This document shows positions 45,040 to 54,153 of a stretch of 64,000 nt of DNA, one piece after another. The notes beneath the pieces are model-generated. The model was not told the DNA's origin. It worked only from the letters and a program-made list of their open reading frames with translations, and ran no database searches. Both the position numbers and the translations under genes were made by a program. This DNA is from Bacteroidetes bacterium GWB2_32_14 (GTDB lineage: Bacteria; Bacteroidota; Bacteroidia; Bacteroidales; UBA12077), in assembly GCA_001768235.1 (NCBI GenBank), contig MENK01000019.1:1-64000 (forward strand), in the 5' to 3' direction. Every line of letters begins with the position of its first letter. Position 1 is the stretch's first letter.

Positions 45040-46425
45040 ATGTTCAGAACAGAATACGACACGATGGGCCCGGTTGATGTTCCTGCCGACAAATACTGGG
45101 GTGCTCAAACTCAACGCTCAATCACTAATTTTAAAATTGGGAAAGACAAAATGCCTGTTGAAGTTATTCATGCTTTCGGATATCTTAAAAAAGCTGCAGC
45201 CGTAGTAAATTACAAACTGGGCGTTTTACCAGAGAATAAAAAAGAACATATAAATCGGGTTTGTGACGAAATTATTTCCGGGCAACTTGATGATCAGTTC
45301 CCGTTGGTTGTATGGCAAACAGGTTCAGGAACTCAAACGAATATGAATGTAAACGAAGTGATTTCGAACCGGGCACATGTACTTTCAGGGAATAAATTAG
45401 GCGAAGGGAAATGCATCATTCACCCGAATGACGATGTGAACAAATCACAATCATCAAACGATACATTTCCAACAGCCATGCATATTGCTGCCTATAAAAT
45501 TTTAATTCAAAATACCATTCCATCATTAGAAAAGCTGAGAGATGCTCTAAAAACTAAAAGTGAAACATGGAAAGATATTGTAAAAACGGGCAGAACTCAT
45601 TTAATGGATGCAACACCTTTAACATTGGGACAGGAGTTTTCGGGTTATGTTTCTCAACTCGATCATGGATTAAAAACTTTAAAAAACTCACTTCCTCACC
45701 TATCCGAACTGGCATTAGGCGGAACAGCTATTGGAACAGGATTAAATACACCAAAAGGATTTGATATAGAAGTAGCAAAAGAAATAGCAGGTTTGACAGG
45801 ATTGCCATTTATTACTGCAGAAAATAAATTTGAAGCATTAGCCACGCATGATGCATTGGTTGAATCGCATGGAGCATTAAAAACGCTGGCAGCAAGTTTA
45901 ATGAAAATCGCGAATGATATTCGATTATTGGGTTCTGGCCCTCGCTGTGGAATTGGAGAATTGAATTTACCCGAAAACGAACCAGGCTCATCCATTATGC
46001 CCGGTAAAGTGAATCCGACACAGACAGAAGCTTTAACTATGGTTTGTACACAGGTTATGGGTAACGATGTTACAATAAATATCGGAGGAATGAATGGGCA
46101 TTTCGAACTGAATGTTTTTAAACCTGTTATTATCAAGAATTTTATTGAATCCGCCACATTGCTTGGTGATGCATGCCGTTCGTTTGCCGATAATTGTGTG
46201 ATTGGTATTGAACCTAACCTTTCGAATATTTCTAAGCACCTTAACAACTCACTAATGCTTGTTACGGCTTTAAATACACATATTGGTTACGACAAATCAG
46301 CTGAAATTGCAAAGAAAGCTCACGAAGAAAGAAAAACACTCAAAGAAACAGCAATCGAACTCGGTTACGTAAATGAAGAAGATTTTGACAATTGGGTAAA
46401 TCCAAATAATATGACAGGCAAATAA
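45040..46425 (+). CDS. fumC: Class II fumarate hydratase
   Basis: An iron-independent fumarase of the aspartase/fumarase superfamily, 461 residues. It has the conserved blocks GSGTQTNMN and [17 protein letters not shown] (substrate-binding) and the diagnostic [16 protein letters not shown], which carries the catalytic serine loop. The R-x-E-x-D-x-MG start of FumC is seen as [14 protein letters not shown]. It is stable in oxygen, whereas the class I enzyme at 41079 uses an oxygen-sensitive cluster. The two are separated by the accessory insert 42894-44900, suggesting the insert split the region. Confidence 0.96.
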   Translation: MFRTEYDTMGPVDVPADKYWGAQTQRSITNFKIGKDKMPVEVIHAFGYLKKAAAVVNYKLGVLPENKKEHINRVCDEIISGQLDDQFPLVVWQTGSGTQTNMNVNEVISNRAHVLSGNKLGEGKCIIHPNDDVNKSQSSNDTFPTAMHIAAYKILIQNTIPSLEKLRDALKTKSETWKDIVKTGRTHLMDATPLTLGQEFSGYVSQLDHGLKTLKNSLPHLSELALGGTAIGTGLNTPKGFDIEVAKEIAGLTGLPFITAENKFEALATHDALVESHGALKTLAASLMKIANDIRLLGSGPRCGIGELNLPENEPGSSIMPGKVNPTQTEALTMVCTQVMGNDVTINIGGMNGHFELNVFKPVIIKNFIESATLLGDACRSFADNCVIGIEPNLSNISKHLNNSLMLVTALNTHIGYDKSAEIAKKAHEERKTLKETAIELGYVNEEDFDNWVNPNNMTGK

Positions 46426-46434
46426 AAAACCATT

Positions 46435-46524
46435 AAAAAAGGCTGCTCAAGAAAATTTAACTATGAAAGCACTCAATAGTTAATGGATTTTTTCAACAAA
46501 AATCTGACTTTTCTTTAAGCAGCC
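46435..46524 (-). other. Branched inverted-repeat structure, possible RNA
   Basis: Nested inverted repeats after fumC: an outer stem pairs GGCTGCT (46441-46447) with AGCAGCC (46518-46524) and AAGAAAA (46449-46455) with TTTTCTT (46509-46515); inside are an 8-bp hairpin (TTAACTAT/ATAGTTAA, 46457-46464 with 46476-46483) and a 7-bp hairpin (46486-46492 with 46498-46504). This draws a three-way junction. On the minus strand the outer stem ends in six U (46440-46435), as in an intrinsic terminator, so a small minus-strand RNA with this 3' end is possible. It could instead be a terminator for fumC. Confidence 0.5.
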
Positions 46525-46627
46525 CAAATATCTTAAATGCGAATGTAAATAATAATATCAATAGCTTCAACAAAGTCAGTAACTTTTTTTCTATTTTCTA
46601 ATACAAATCAATTTATGTTATAAATCA

Positions 46628-46668
46628 TTTGTATTAATGCTAAATGAGTTAATTTTGCACAAAATTAA
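46628..46668 (+). promoter_or_regulatory. Promoter of mutA with overlapping palindrome
   Basis: TTTG at 46628-46631, an 18-nt spacer and TAATTTTG at 46650-46657 make a Bacteroidota promoter 27 nt before the mutA ATG. The -7 box forms one arm of an inverted repeat with 9-bp arms and a CA centre (46649-46668, arms TTAATTTTG and CAAAATTAA), so the minus strand also carries a -7 box. The overlap could be an operator or allow divergent initiation. Confidence 0.65.
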
Positions 46669-46683
46669 TTTTAACCATTTGTT

Positions 46684-48555
46684 ATGGCAGACAAAACAAA
46701 AAAGATAAAATTGTTCGAAGAATTTCCTCCCATTACTACACAACAATGGGAAGAACAGATTCATAAAGATCTGAAAGGAGCCGATTACGAGAAAAAGCTT
46801 GTATGGAGCACTATCGAGGGATTCAGCGTGAGACCCTATTATCGTGCTGAACATATCGAAAATCTCAAACATGTTAAATATCTTCCAGGGGAGTTTCCTT
46901 ATGTTCGTGGGAATAAATCAAAATGCAATTGCTGGTTTATTCGACAAAACATCGATGCTTCAGACGTTGCCGCTGCAAATAAAAAAGCCATCGACGTTTT
47001 AATGAAGGGTGTTGATTCTATTGGATTCGATGTAACATGCAAAGAAAATTTTTCGAACCAGGATTTTGAAACCTTATTAAAAAACATCCACCTGGAAAGT
47101 ATCGAGCTTAATATAATGGGCGCAACAGCTGCACATCCATTTATTGATTTTCTAAACGAAAAAGTACAAACAAACAAAATCAACAAAAACGAAATTAAAG
47201 GATCGGTTAGCTTCGACCCTCTTTCGCATCTTTCACTAAATGGCAATTTCTGCAAATCGCAGGATGAAGTTTTTGAAACCGCTAAAAAGCTGGTTGAAAA
47301 AGCAAAAGACCTTCCAAATTTCAGGGTTATTGGGGTTAATGGTGAAATATTTAATAGTGCCGGGGCAACCATCGTTCAGGAATTAGCCTTTGCATTGTCG
47401 ATGGGAAATCAGTACTTAACACTATTAACTGAAACCGGCCTGGATATTGATACTGTTGCACAAAACATGAAATTCAATTTCGGTGTAAGCTCAAATTATT
47501 TTATGGAAATTGCAAAATTCCGTGCAGCACGAATGCTATGGGCACAAATTGTTGATGCTTACAAGCCAAAAAATAAAGAAGTAGCTAAAATGATTATTCA
47601 TGCTACTACATCTAAATGGAATCAAACCGTTTACGATCCTTATGTAAACTTACTTCGCGGAACAACAGAGTCTATGTCAGCAACAATCGCCGGTATTGAT
47701 TCATTAACCGTTACTCCGTTTAATAATGCTTTCGAAAAAGCGACAGATTTTTCAGATCGTATTGCCCGAAATACCCAAATTCTTTTAAAAGAAGAATCCT
47801 ATTTCGACAAGATAGCTGATCCTGCTGGTGGTTCATATTATATTGAAACCTTAACTGCTTCAATCGCTGAACATGCTTGGAAATTATTCCAGGAAATTGA
47901 ATCGAAAGGTGGATATATTGAAAGTTTTAAAGCAGGATTTATTCAAGAAAAAGTGAATGAAACTGCCAATAAGCGCAACTTAAATATTGCTTCACGCCGT
48001 GAGATTTTATTAGGAACAAATCAATACCCAAATGCTTTAGAAAAGGCTGACTCAAAAATAATTGCTGATACTATAATTTCAAAATCAGGTAAAAGAAACG
48101 ATGCAATTGCGGAACCCATAAAACCATATCGTGGTGCTGAGCAAATAGAATTAATGCGTTTAAAAACAGATAAAATTAAAGAAACACCCAGAGTATTCTT
48201 ATTAACTATTGGTGATTTAACCATGCGTAAAGCAAGAGCCGGATTCGCTTCAGGATTCTTTGCATGTGCAGGATTTAAAGTTATCGATAATCTTGGATTT
48301 AACTCTGTTGACGAAGGTATAAAAGCAGCACTTGATCAAAAAGCGAATATTGTTGTGGTTTGCAGTTCTGATGATGAATATCCAACTGTTGCACCGGCAG
48401 TATTTGAAAAACTAAAAGGAAAAGCAATTACTGTTGTTGCCGGGTATCCTGCAAGTGTTGAAGAATTGAAATCAAAAGGAATTAAGCATTTCATTCATAT
48501 GAAATCGAATTTGATTGAAACACTTCAAGGATTTCAAGCAGAACTTGGGATTTAA
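46684..48555 (+). CDS. mutA: Methylmalonyl-CoA mutase small subunit
   Basis: The small (beta) subunit of the heterodimeric mutase that interconverts succinyl-CoA and (R)-methylmalonyl-CoA in propionate metabolism; 623 residues. It has the barrel domain (conserved [23 protein letters not shown]) and a C-terminal B12-like domain that lacks the DxHxxG cobalamin-ligand motif, as expected of the non-catalytic subunit. Its start is preceded by a strong promoter (46628-46657). The large subunit follows 189 bp downstream on the same strand, with two repeat elements in the gap. Confidence 0.93.
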   Translation: MADKTKKIKLFEEFPPITTQQWEEQIHKDLKGADYEKKLVWSTIEGFSVRPYYRAEHIENLKHVKYLPGEFPYVRGNKSKCNCWFIRQNIDASDVAAANKKAIDVLMKGVDSIGFDVTCKENFSNQDFETLLKNIHLESIELNIMGATAAHPFIDFLNEKVQTNKINKNEIKGSVSFDPLSHLSLNGNFCKSQDEVFETAKKLVEKAKDLPNFRVIGVNGEIFNSAGATIVQELAFALSMGNQYLTLLTETGLDIDTVAQNMKFNFGVSSNYFMEIAKFRAARMLWAQIVDAYKPKNKEVAKMIIHATTSKWNQTVYDPYVNLLRGTTESMSATIAGIDSLTVTPFNNAFEKATDFSDRIARNTQILLKEESYFDKIADPAGGSYYIETLTASIAEHAWKLFQEIESKGGYIESFKAGFIQEKVNETANKRNLNIASRREILLGTNQYPNALEKADSKIIADTIISKSGKRNDAIAEPIKPYRGAEQIELMRLKTDKIKETPRVFLLTIGDLTMRKARAGFASGFFACAGFKVIDNLGFNSVDEGIKAALDQKANIVVVCSSDDEYPTVAPAVFEKLKGKAITVVAGYPASVEELKSKGIKHFIHMKSNLIETLQGFQAELGI

Positions 48556-48596
48556 GAAGTTAGATATTGTATCAATATAAAAATTAAAGTTAAACT

Positions 48597-48683
48597 TAAC
48601 CACAATGGACACAAAGAATTTCACTAAGCACACAAAGCAAAACCTTCGCGGTCATTGTGTGAACCTTGAGAACTTTGTGGTTA
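48597..48683. repeat. Inverted-repeat element in the mutA-mutB gap
   Basis: An 87-bp segment bounded by TAACCACAA (48597-48605) and TTGTGGTTA (48675-48683), containing ACACAAAG twice (48610-48617 and 48631-48638). It resembles the widespread non-coding repeats of the type CACAAAG...CACTAAGCACACAAAG seen in many genomes. No reading frame was found. Confidence 0.6.
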
Positions 48684-48696
48684 GAAAATCTTGATT

Positions 48697-48715
48697 CTTG
48701 CCTACCGCAGGCAAG
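48697..48715. repeat. Short REP-like palindrome before mutB
   Basis: CTTGCCT (48697-48703), ACCGC, AGGCAAG (48709-48715): 7-bp arms with a 5-nt loop. The sequence CTTGCCTGCGGTAGGCAAG-type palindrome, in both orientations, is typical of repetitive extragenic elements; here it lies 29 nt before the mutB ATG. Confidence 0.5.
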
Positions 48716-48744
48716 CTCATTATTATTAATCTAAATACTAAATA

Positions 48745-50892
48745 ATGAAACCAAACTTTACTAATATACAATTAAATCTTCCCGGTTCCGGATTTAAATC
48801 GGCGAAAGACTGGGAAAAAGAAAAGGGCATTGAGGCTGGCTGGAATACTCCCGAGCAAATAAAAGTTAAGAATGCTTATACCAAAGAAGATTTGGAAAAC
48901 ATGGAGCATTTGAATTATGCTGCCGGATTAGCTCCATTTCTTCACGGCCCATATTCAAGCATGTATGTAATGCAACCATGGACTATCAGGCAATATGCGG
49001 GATTTTCAACAGCTGAAGAATCAAATGCTTTTTATAGAAGAAACCTGGCAGCAGGACAAAAAGGATTATCTATAGCATTCGACCTTGCCACTCACCGCGG
49101 GTATGATTCAGATCACGAACGTGTTGTTGGCGATGTCGGAAAAGCAGGTGTTGCTGTTGACTCTATCTTGGATATGAAAATCTTGTTCGACCAGATTCCG
49201 TTAGATAAAATGTCTGTATCCATGACTATGAACGGAGCCGTACTTCCTGTTCTTGCGTTCTATATTGTTGCAGGATTAGAGCAAGGTGTTCGTTTAGATC
49301 AATTAAGCGGAACCATTCAGAACGATATCCTGAAAGAGTTCATGGTGCGTAACACATACATTTATCCACCTGAATTCTCTATGAAAATTATTGCTGATAT
49401 TTTTGAATACACATCGAAAAACATGCCCAAGTTTAACTCAATAAGTATTTCAGGTTATCACATGCAGGAAGCCGGGGCTACTGCTGATATTGAATTGGCT
49501 TATACATTAGCCGACGGACTGGAATATTTACGTACTGGTGTAAATGCAGGTATGGATATTGACACCTTCGCACCACGTTTGTCATTCTTCTGGGCTGTGG
49601 GGATGAATCATTTCATGGAAATAGCCAAAATGCGTGCTGCCAGAATGCTTTGGGCAAAATTGGTAAAACAGTTTAATCCTAAAAACCCAAAATCGATGGC
49701 TTTGCGAACACATTCACAAACATCGGGTTGGAGTTTAACAGAACAGGATCCATTCAACAATGTAGCAAGAACATGTATTGAAGCCATGGCTGCTGCATTG
49801 GGGCATACTCAGTCGCTGCACACCAATGCTCTTGATGAAGCTATTGCATTGCCAACCGATTTCTCGGCTCGTATTGCACGAAATACTCAGATTTACATAC
49901 AGGAAGAAACACAGATTTGCCGGGCTGTTGATCCGTGGGCCGGCTCTTATTATGTTGAGAAATTAACTGAAGAAATTGCCAATAAAGCCTGGGCGCTGAT
50001 TGAAGAGGTCGAGAAATTAGGCGGTATGGCTAAAGCAATTGAAACCGGTATTCCCAAAATGCGTATCGAAGAAGCCGCCGCACGTAAACAAGCAAGAATT
50101 GATACCCGCAAAGATACCATTGTTGGTATTAACAAATACCGCTTGGAAAAAGAAGATCCAATCGATATTTTAGATGTTGACAACACGGCTGTTCGTGAAG
50201 CACAATTAAAACGTTTGGCTAAACTACGTGCAGAAAGAAATGAAGCAGAAGTACAGGCTGCATTAAAAAACATTGAAGAATGTGCCCGTACAGGAAAAGG
50301 AAATCTTCTCGAGTTAGCTGTTGTTGCAGCTCAGAAACGAGCTACATTAGGTGAAATATCCGATGCATGCGAGAAACATGCAGGACGATACAAAGCAGTA
50401 ATCAGATCAATATCAGGAGTATATATGTCAGAATCAAAAGACGATGCAAATTATAATAAAGCAAAAGAGCTGGTAGAAAAATTTGCTGAAAAAGAAGGAC
50501 GCCAGCCTCGTATTATGATTGCAAAAATGGGTCAGGATGGGCACGACCGGGGAGCAAAAGTGGTTTCAACCGGGTATGCCGACTTAGGCTTCGATGTAGA
50601 TATCGGCCCATTATTCCAAACCCCTGCCGAAGCGGCTAAACAAGCTGTAGAAAATGACGTTCATATTATGGGTGTTTCGTCATTGGCTGCCGGACATAAA
50701 ACTTTAGTTCCCCAGGTAATTGAAGAACTTAAAAAACTTGGCCGTGAAGATATTATGGTTATTGTTGGAGGAGTTATTCCCACGCAAGACTACCAATTCT
50801 TATACGATGCAGGTGTTGCAGGTGTTTTTGGCCCGGGAACTTCAATTCCGGTTGCCGCAATAAAAATGCTCGAGATTATGCTTGAAGATTAA
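48745..50892 (+). CDS. mutB: Methylmalonyl-CoA mutase large subunit (catalytic)
   Basis: The catalytic, cobalamin-binding subunit, 715 residues. It shows the [19 protein letters not shown] block of the substrate-binding barrel, [47 protein letters not shown], and the B12-binding motif [12 protein letters not shown] in the C-terminal Rossmann domain (DxHxxG; His is the cobalt ligand). Length is normal. With mutA it forms the mutase heterodimer that links succinyl-CoA to propionate; no epimerase or MeaB chaperone gene lies next to it. A terminator follows at 50918. Confidence 0.96.
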   Translation: MKPNFTNIQLNLPGSGFKSAKDWEKEKGIEAGWNTPEQIKVKNAYTKEDLENMEHLNYAAGLAPFLHGPYSSMYVMQPWTIRQYAGFSTAEESNAFYRRNLAAGQKGLSIAFDLATHRGYDSDHERVVGDVGKAGVAVDSILDMKILFDQIPLDKMSVSMTMNGAVLPVLAFYIVAGLEQGVRLDQLSGTIQNDILKEFMVRNTYIYPPEFSMKIIADIFEYTSKNMPKFNSISISGYHMQEAGATADIELAYTLADGLEYLRTGVNAGMDIDTFAPRLSFFWAVGMNHFMEIAKMRAARMLWAKLVKQFNPKNPKSMALRTHSQTSGWSLTEQDPFNNVARTCIEAMAAALGHTQSLHTNALDEAIALPTDFSARIARNTQIYIQEETQICRAVDPWAGSYYVEKLTEEIANKAWALIEEVEKLGGMAKAIETGIPKMRIEEAAARKQARIDTRKDTIVGINKYRLEKEDPIDILDVDNTAVREAQLKRLAKLRAERNEAEVQAALKNIEECARTGKGNLLELAVVAAQKRATLGEISDACEKHAGRYKAVIRSISGVYMSESKDDANYNKAKELVEKFAEKEGRQPRIMIAKMGQDGHDRGAKVVSTGYADLGFDVDIGPLFQTPAEAAKQAVENDVHIMGVSSLAAGHKTLVPQVIEELKKLGREDIMVIVGGVIPTQDYQFLYDAGVAGVFGPGTSIPVAAIKMLEIMLED

Positions 50893-50917
50893 TAATCATC
50901 AATATAAACTCACCAAG

Positions 50918-50943
50918 GACCCGGCAAGTATGTCGGGTCTTTT
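50918..50943 (+). terminator. Terminator after mutB
   Basis: GACCCG pairs with CGGGTC (50918-50923 with 50934-50939) around a 10-nt loop and is followed by four T (50940-50943), 25 nt after the mutB stop. Confidence 0.8.
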
Positions 50944-51011
50944 GCTGTAAATCTGTTTTATTAACTAAAAAAATGTTGTACTTTTAAAAAACAAAAAAAT
51001 AATCTATAAAC

Positions 51012-52013
51012 ATGAAAAAACTTTTATTTCTTTCTTTTTACTTGTTTTTTCTAAATCTCCTCTCTGCACAACAAAAAAATAACCAGATTTTGATTGAAAG
51101 CATGAGCTGGGGCAAGGATTTAAAGATACATCTCGAACTTTCGAACGACTCAAACTATATTCTCGATATTAAAGAACTACCACACAGTTCAGCCATAAGC
51201 GATTCACTTAATTCTGATTTTACTTATTATCCTGTTCGTTTAAGTGAAGATTTTATTGAAAAGCTAAAACAAAAAGAATTCAATCCCGAGTACGACACAT
51301 CATCTATTCAAAATCAACAATCGAATAAAACATTATGGAGTGCTATACACTATTCTATTGGAGGAGGATGGGTTCATTTTATCAATTGTTTTTTGTTTGC
51401 TTTAGAATCGGGAAACTTAAATATTACGGCTCCCTTAATGAAACGACCCGAAAGCAACTGGAAGCCAAGTCCTGTAACAGAATCGTACAGAAGAACCAGA
51501 AATTGGGACTATTATGTTCCTGTAAGCCAGAAACAAGCTGTTAAAGAATATTCTTTGAAAGAGAAAGAAAAAAGTTTAGGAGATTTAAAAGATGTTCCCA
51601 AGGAATTTATTGATTTATTTTTAAGTACTTCAGACAAGGAATATAAGAAAATGCAAACCGATGGGAATAAAAGAGACCTTGCTAAAATTGATATGATAAA
51701 AATCCTGCTGGGTGCTAATTACCTGGGTGAAACGCAAATAAAATATATCAAAAGTATGGTACTAAAAGCCGTTACCAAATTTGCTGAAAATCAGCTTCCT
51801 TCAGTAGTTATTTTCGATAATTTTAATGCGGCTGTAGCTTTAATTCTGAATGAATCGGGGTATCATATCGAAAAAATTGTTTTTGCTAAAGAAAAAGACC
51901 TTTCTCCTCTCGAAGTTGAGAATAGAATTATTATTATCAATGAAATAATAAAAAATATAAACGAGGTTAATAAAGAAGTTTTTCAGCAAAAGTTAAAAAC
52001 CTACTACAATTAA
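51012..52013 (+). CDS. Hypothetical exported protein
   Basis: A 333-residue protein with a signal peptide (residues 1-20: KKLLFLSFYLFFLNLLSA, cleavage near Ala-Gln). The mature part is hydrophilic with a glycine-rich ALHYSIGGGWVHFIN-like stretch near residue 115 and a helix-rich C-terminal half. I see no known catalytic motif and do not recognise the family. It stands alone after the mutAB operon. Its stop overlaps the stop of the converging aminopeptidase gene by three bases within TTAA. Confidence 0.6.
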   Translation: MKKLLFLSFYLFFLNLLSAQQKNNQILIESMSWGKDLKIHLELSNDSNYILDIKELPHSSAISDSLNSDFTYYPVRLSEDFIEKLKQKEFNPEYDTSSIQNQQSNKTLWSAIHYSIGGGWVHFINCFLFALESGNLNITAPLMKRPESNWKPSPVTESYRRTRNWDYYVPVSQKQAVKEYSLKEKEKSLGDLKDVPKEFIDLFLSTSDKEYKKMQTDGNKRDLAKIDMIKILLGANYLGETQIKYIKSMVLKAVTKFAENQLPSVVIFDNFNAAVALILNESGYHIEKIVFAKEKDLSPLEVENRIIIINEIIKNINEVNKEVFQQKLKTYYN

Positions 52014-53314
52014 GAAATATCAACCCGGGTTTTAACCATGAGCTGTTCTATCTCATCTACTTCTTTTGGAATAGCTCCCATCAAATCAACAGGTTTTAAA
52101 GCAACCAGGATATCATTTTCAATACGTATTCCAATATTTTCTTCCGGAATATACAAACCTGGTTCACAGGTAAGTACCATTCCCTCTTCAAGAATTACTG
52201 TTCTGTCTCCCACATCATGAACGTCTAACCCAATAAAATGACATGTTCCATGAGGATAGTATTTTTTCACCAGGGGTTTTTCAGGATCTTGTTTTTCAAC
52301 ATCTTCTTTAGAGTATAACCCAAGCTTTATGTGTTCTTCCTGGAACATACATTCTACCTGTTCGTTTAATTTATTAATTGTTGTTCCGGGAATCATTAAA
52401 GAAATTGCCTTTTTCATAACCCGTAAAACAGCTTCATAACATTCCTTTTGTCGTTGAGTAAATTTCCCGTTTACCGGAATAGTTCTTGTACAATCTGCCG
52501 CATAATTGGCATATTCAGCACCAAAGTCAATTAAAAGTAAATCTCCGTCATTACAAGCTTTGTTATTCTCAACATAATGCAACACGCAGGCATTTTTACC
52601 CGAAGCAACTATGGGTGCATAAGCATGCCCTGTTGCTTTGTTCCATAAGAATTCATGCGTGAGTTCTGCTTCAACTTCATATTCATTAACTCCGGGATTA
52701 ACAAATTTCATTATTCTAAAAAATGCTTTGTTTGTTATTTCACATGCTTTTTGCATGATTTCAATTTCTTCGGGCTCTTTTTTCAATCTTAGTTTTTTCA
52801 TTAACGGAGCCAGCCGTTCAATTTTGTGTGCCGGGAACTCAAATCTTAACCTGTTTAAAAATCGTTCATCGGCCGAAATAACATCCGGTTTAAATTTGGA
52901 ATTCTCGTTCAGGTTCAGGTAAATATTTTCAGCATATATAGCTAATTCACGGAAAATTTGTTCAAATTCGCTTAAATATTTAATATTCGTAATTCCCGAT
53001 GTTTTAATTGCTTCTTCCCTGGTATATTTATGACCCTCCCATACAGCAATTTTTTCATTACTCTCGATAATAAACAGTATTTCTCTTAAATCTTTATTCG
53101 GATGATTGGGACAAAGCGTGAGAATGGTTTTTTCCTGATCGATACCACTTAAATAGAATAAATCGGAGTTTTGCCTGAAAGGGAAATATTGATCCCCGTT
53201 TCTGGGCATTTGATCGTTTGAATGAACAATAACCAGCGAATTCGAATGTATAAATTTTATGAGTTTTTTCCTGTTTTTGTCAAAGAGAGTGCTTTCCAGC
53301 CGATCGTATTTCAT
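52010..53314 (-). CDS. Aminopeptidase P (Xaa-Pro aminopeptidase), paralogue 1
   Basis: A 434-residue metallopeptidase of the M24B family, cleaving an N-terminal residue before proline. The N-terminal creatinase-like domain precedes a pita-bread domain with the five metal ligands: Asp in LLIDFGAEY, Asp in ADCTRTIPVNG, His in HFIGLDVHDVGDR, Glu in LTCEPGLYI and Glu in IRIENDILV. Length is typical. It lacks a signal peptide, so is cytoplasmic. A second paralogue lies at 59625. The stop overlaps the converging gene. Confidence 0.92.
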   Translation of the reverse strand: MKYDRLESTLFDKNRKKLIKFIHSNSLVIVHSNDQMPRNGDQYFPFRQNSDLFYLSGIDQEKTILTLCPNHPNKDLREILFIIESNEKIAVWEGHKYTREEAIKTSGITNIKYLSEFEQIFRELAIYAENIYLNLNENSKFKPDVISADERFLNRLRFEFPAHKIERLAPLMKKLRLKKEPEEIEIMQKACEITNKAFFRIMKFVNPGVNEYEVEAELTHEFLWNKATGHAYAPIVASGKNACVLHYVENNKACNDGDLLLIDFGAEYANYAADCTRTIPVNGKFTQRQKECYEAVLRVMKKAISLMIPGTTINKLNEQVECMFQEEHIKLGLYSKEDVEKQDPEKPLVKKYYPHGTCHFIGLDVHDVGDRTVILEEGMVLTCEPGLYIPEENIGIRIENDILVALKPVDLMGAIPKEVDEIEQLMVKTRVDIS

Positions 53315-53345
53315 AACTTAGAACTATTTTAAATTAGCTTTAAAC

Positions 53346-53377
53346 ATTGAAATTACATATAGAAGCAGATATATTTG
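53346..53377 (+). promoter_or_regulatory. Promoter of sdhCAB
   Basis: ATTG at 53346-53349, 20-nt spacer and TATATTTG at 53370-53377, with the sdhC ATG at 53439. The -7 box is a perfect TAnnTTTG match and the spacer length is typical. Confidence 0.65.
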
Positions 53378-53438
53378 TATATATAGTCTTCTAAAAATGT
53401 TTTTGCAAGTTACGTAATTTCTATAAAAATTAAATTTT

Positions 53439-54119
53439 ATGAGTAAATTTTTCACATCATCTATTGGGCAAAAATTTTTCATGAGCATAACCGGGTTATT
53501 TCTCATGTTATTTTTATTAGTCCATTTAACTGTAAATTCTTTATTGCTTTTTGGCGATGGAGAGCTTTTTAACCGGGCTGCTAACTTTATGGGTAGTAAT
53601 CCTCTTATGAAAGTTATTGAACCCGTGTTAGCATTAGGATTTATCCTTCATATTGTTTATGCCAGTTACATTACACTTAAAAACATGTTGGCAAGGCCTC
53701 AAAAGTATAAAGTAACAAATAATACAAAAGTAAGCTGGGCTTCTAAAAACATGTATATTCTTGGCGGACTGATACTTACTTTTTTGGTAATTCATCTTAT
53801 CAACTTTTTCTGGAAAATTAAGTTTGGTACAATAACTGCAATTTCATACGACGGAGGTAAAACCGAATTACACGATGTATATGATTTGGTATCTGGTCTG
53901 TTTAAAGGATGGTGGTGGTATGATGCCATTTATATTTTAGGAGCTATTTTTCTGTTTTTGCATCTTACACATGGCTTCTGGTCTGCATTTCAAACCATTG
54001 GCTGGGACAATGACAAATGGATTTCCCGTTTAAAAACAATTGCATATATCTACGCGATTATTGTTGCAGGGGGATTTGCATTTATTCCAATCTTTTTTCT
54101 TTTAAAATATGTTGTGTAA
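53439..54119 (+). CDS. sdhC: Succinate dehydrogenase cytochrome b subunit
   Basis: The membrane anchor of succinate dehydrogenase/fumarate reductase, 226 residues with five hydrophobic segments (from about 12, 60, 100, 155 and 205). Its type is the single-subunit diheme cytochrome b found in Bacteroidota and epsilonproteobacteria, with histidines in conserved helix positions (FLLVHLTVNS, FILHIVYASY, FLVIHLINFF, FLHLTHGFWSAFQTIGWDND). It carries electrons between quinone and the flavoprotein. First gene of sdhC-sdhA-sdhB, with a strong promoter upstream. Confidence 0.92.
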   Translation: MSKFFTSSIGQKFFMSITGLFLMLFLLVHLTVNSLLLFGDGELFNRAANFMGSNPLMKVIEPVLALGFILHIVYASYITLKNMLARPQKYKVTNNTKVSWASKNMYILGGLILTFLVIHLINFFWKIKFGTITAISYDGGKTELHDVYDLVSGLFKGWWWYDAIYILGAIFLFLHLTHGFWSAFQTIGWDNDKWISRLKTIAYIYAIIVAGGFAFIPIFFLLKYVV

Positions 54120-54153
54120 CTCTATTGTCGAATATATTATATATAGCTAAACT

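Noticed and set aside
45696-46247. 183-codon frame opposite fumC
   Set aside because: Antisense to a conserved, well-recognised gene; frame arises from codon bias.
46899-47372. 157-codon frame opposite mutA
   Set aside because: Antisense to the conserved mutase; no independent evidence.
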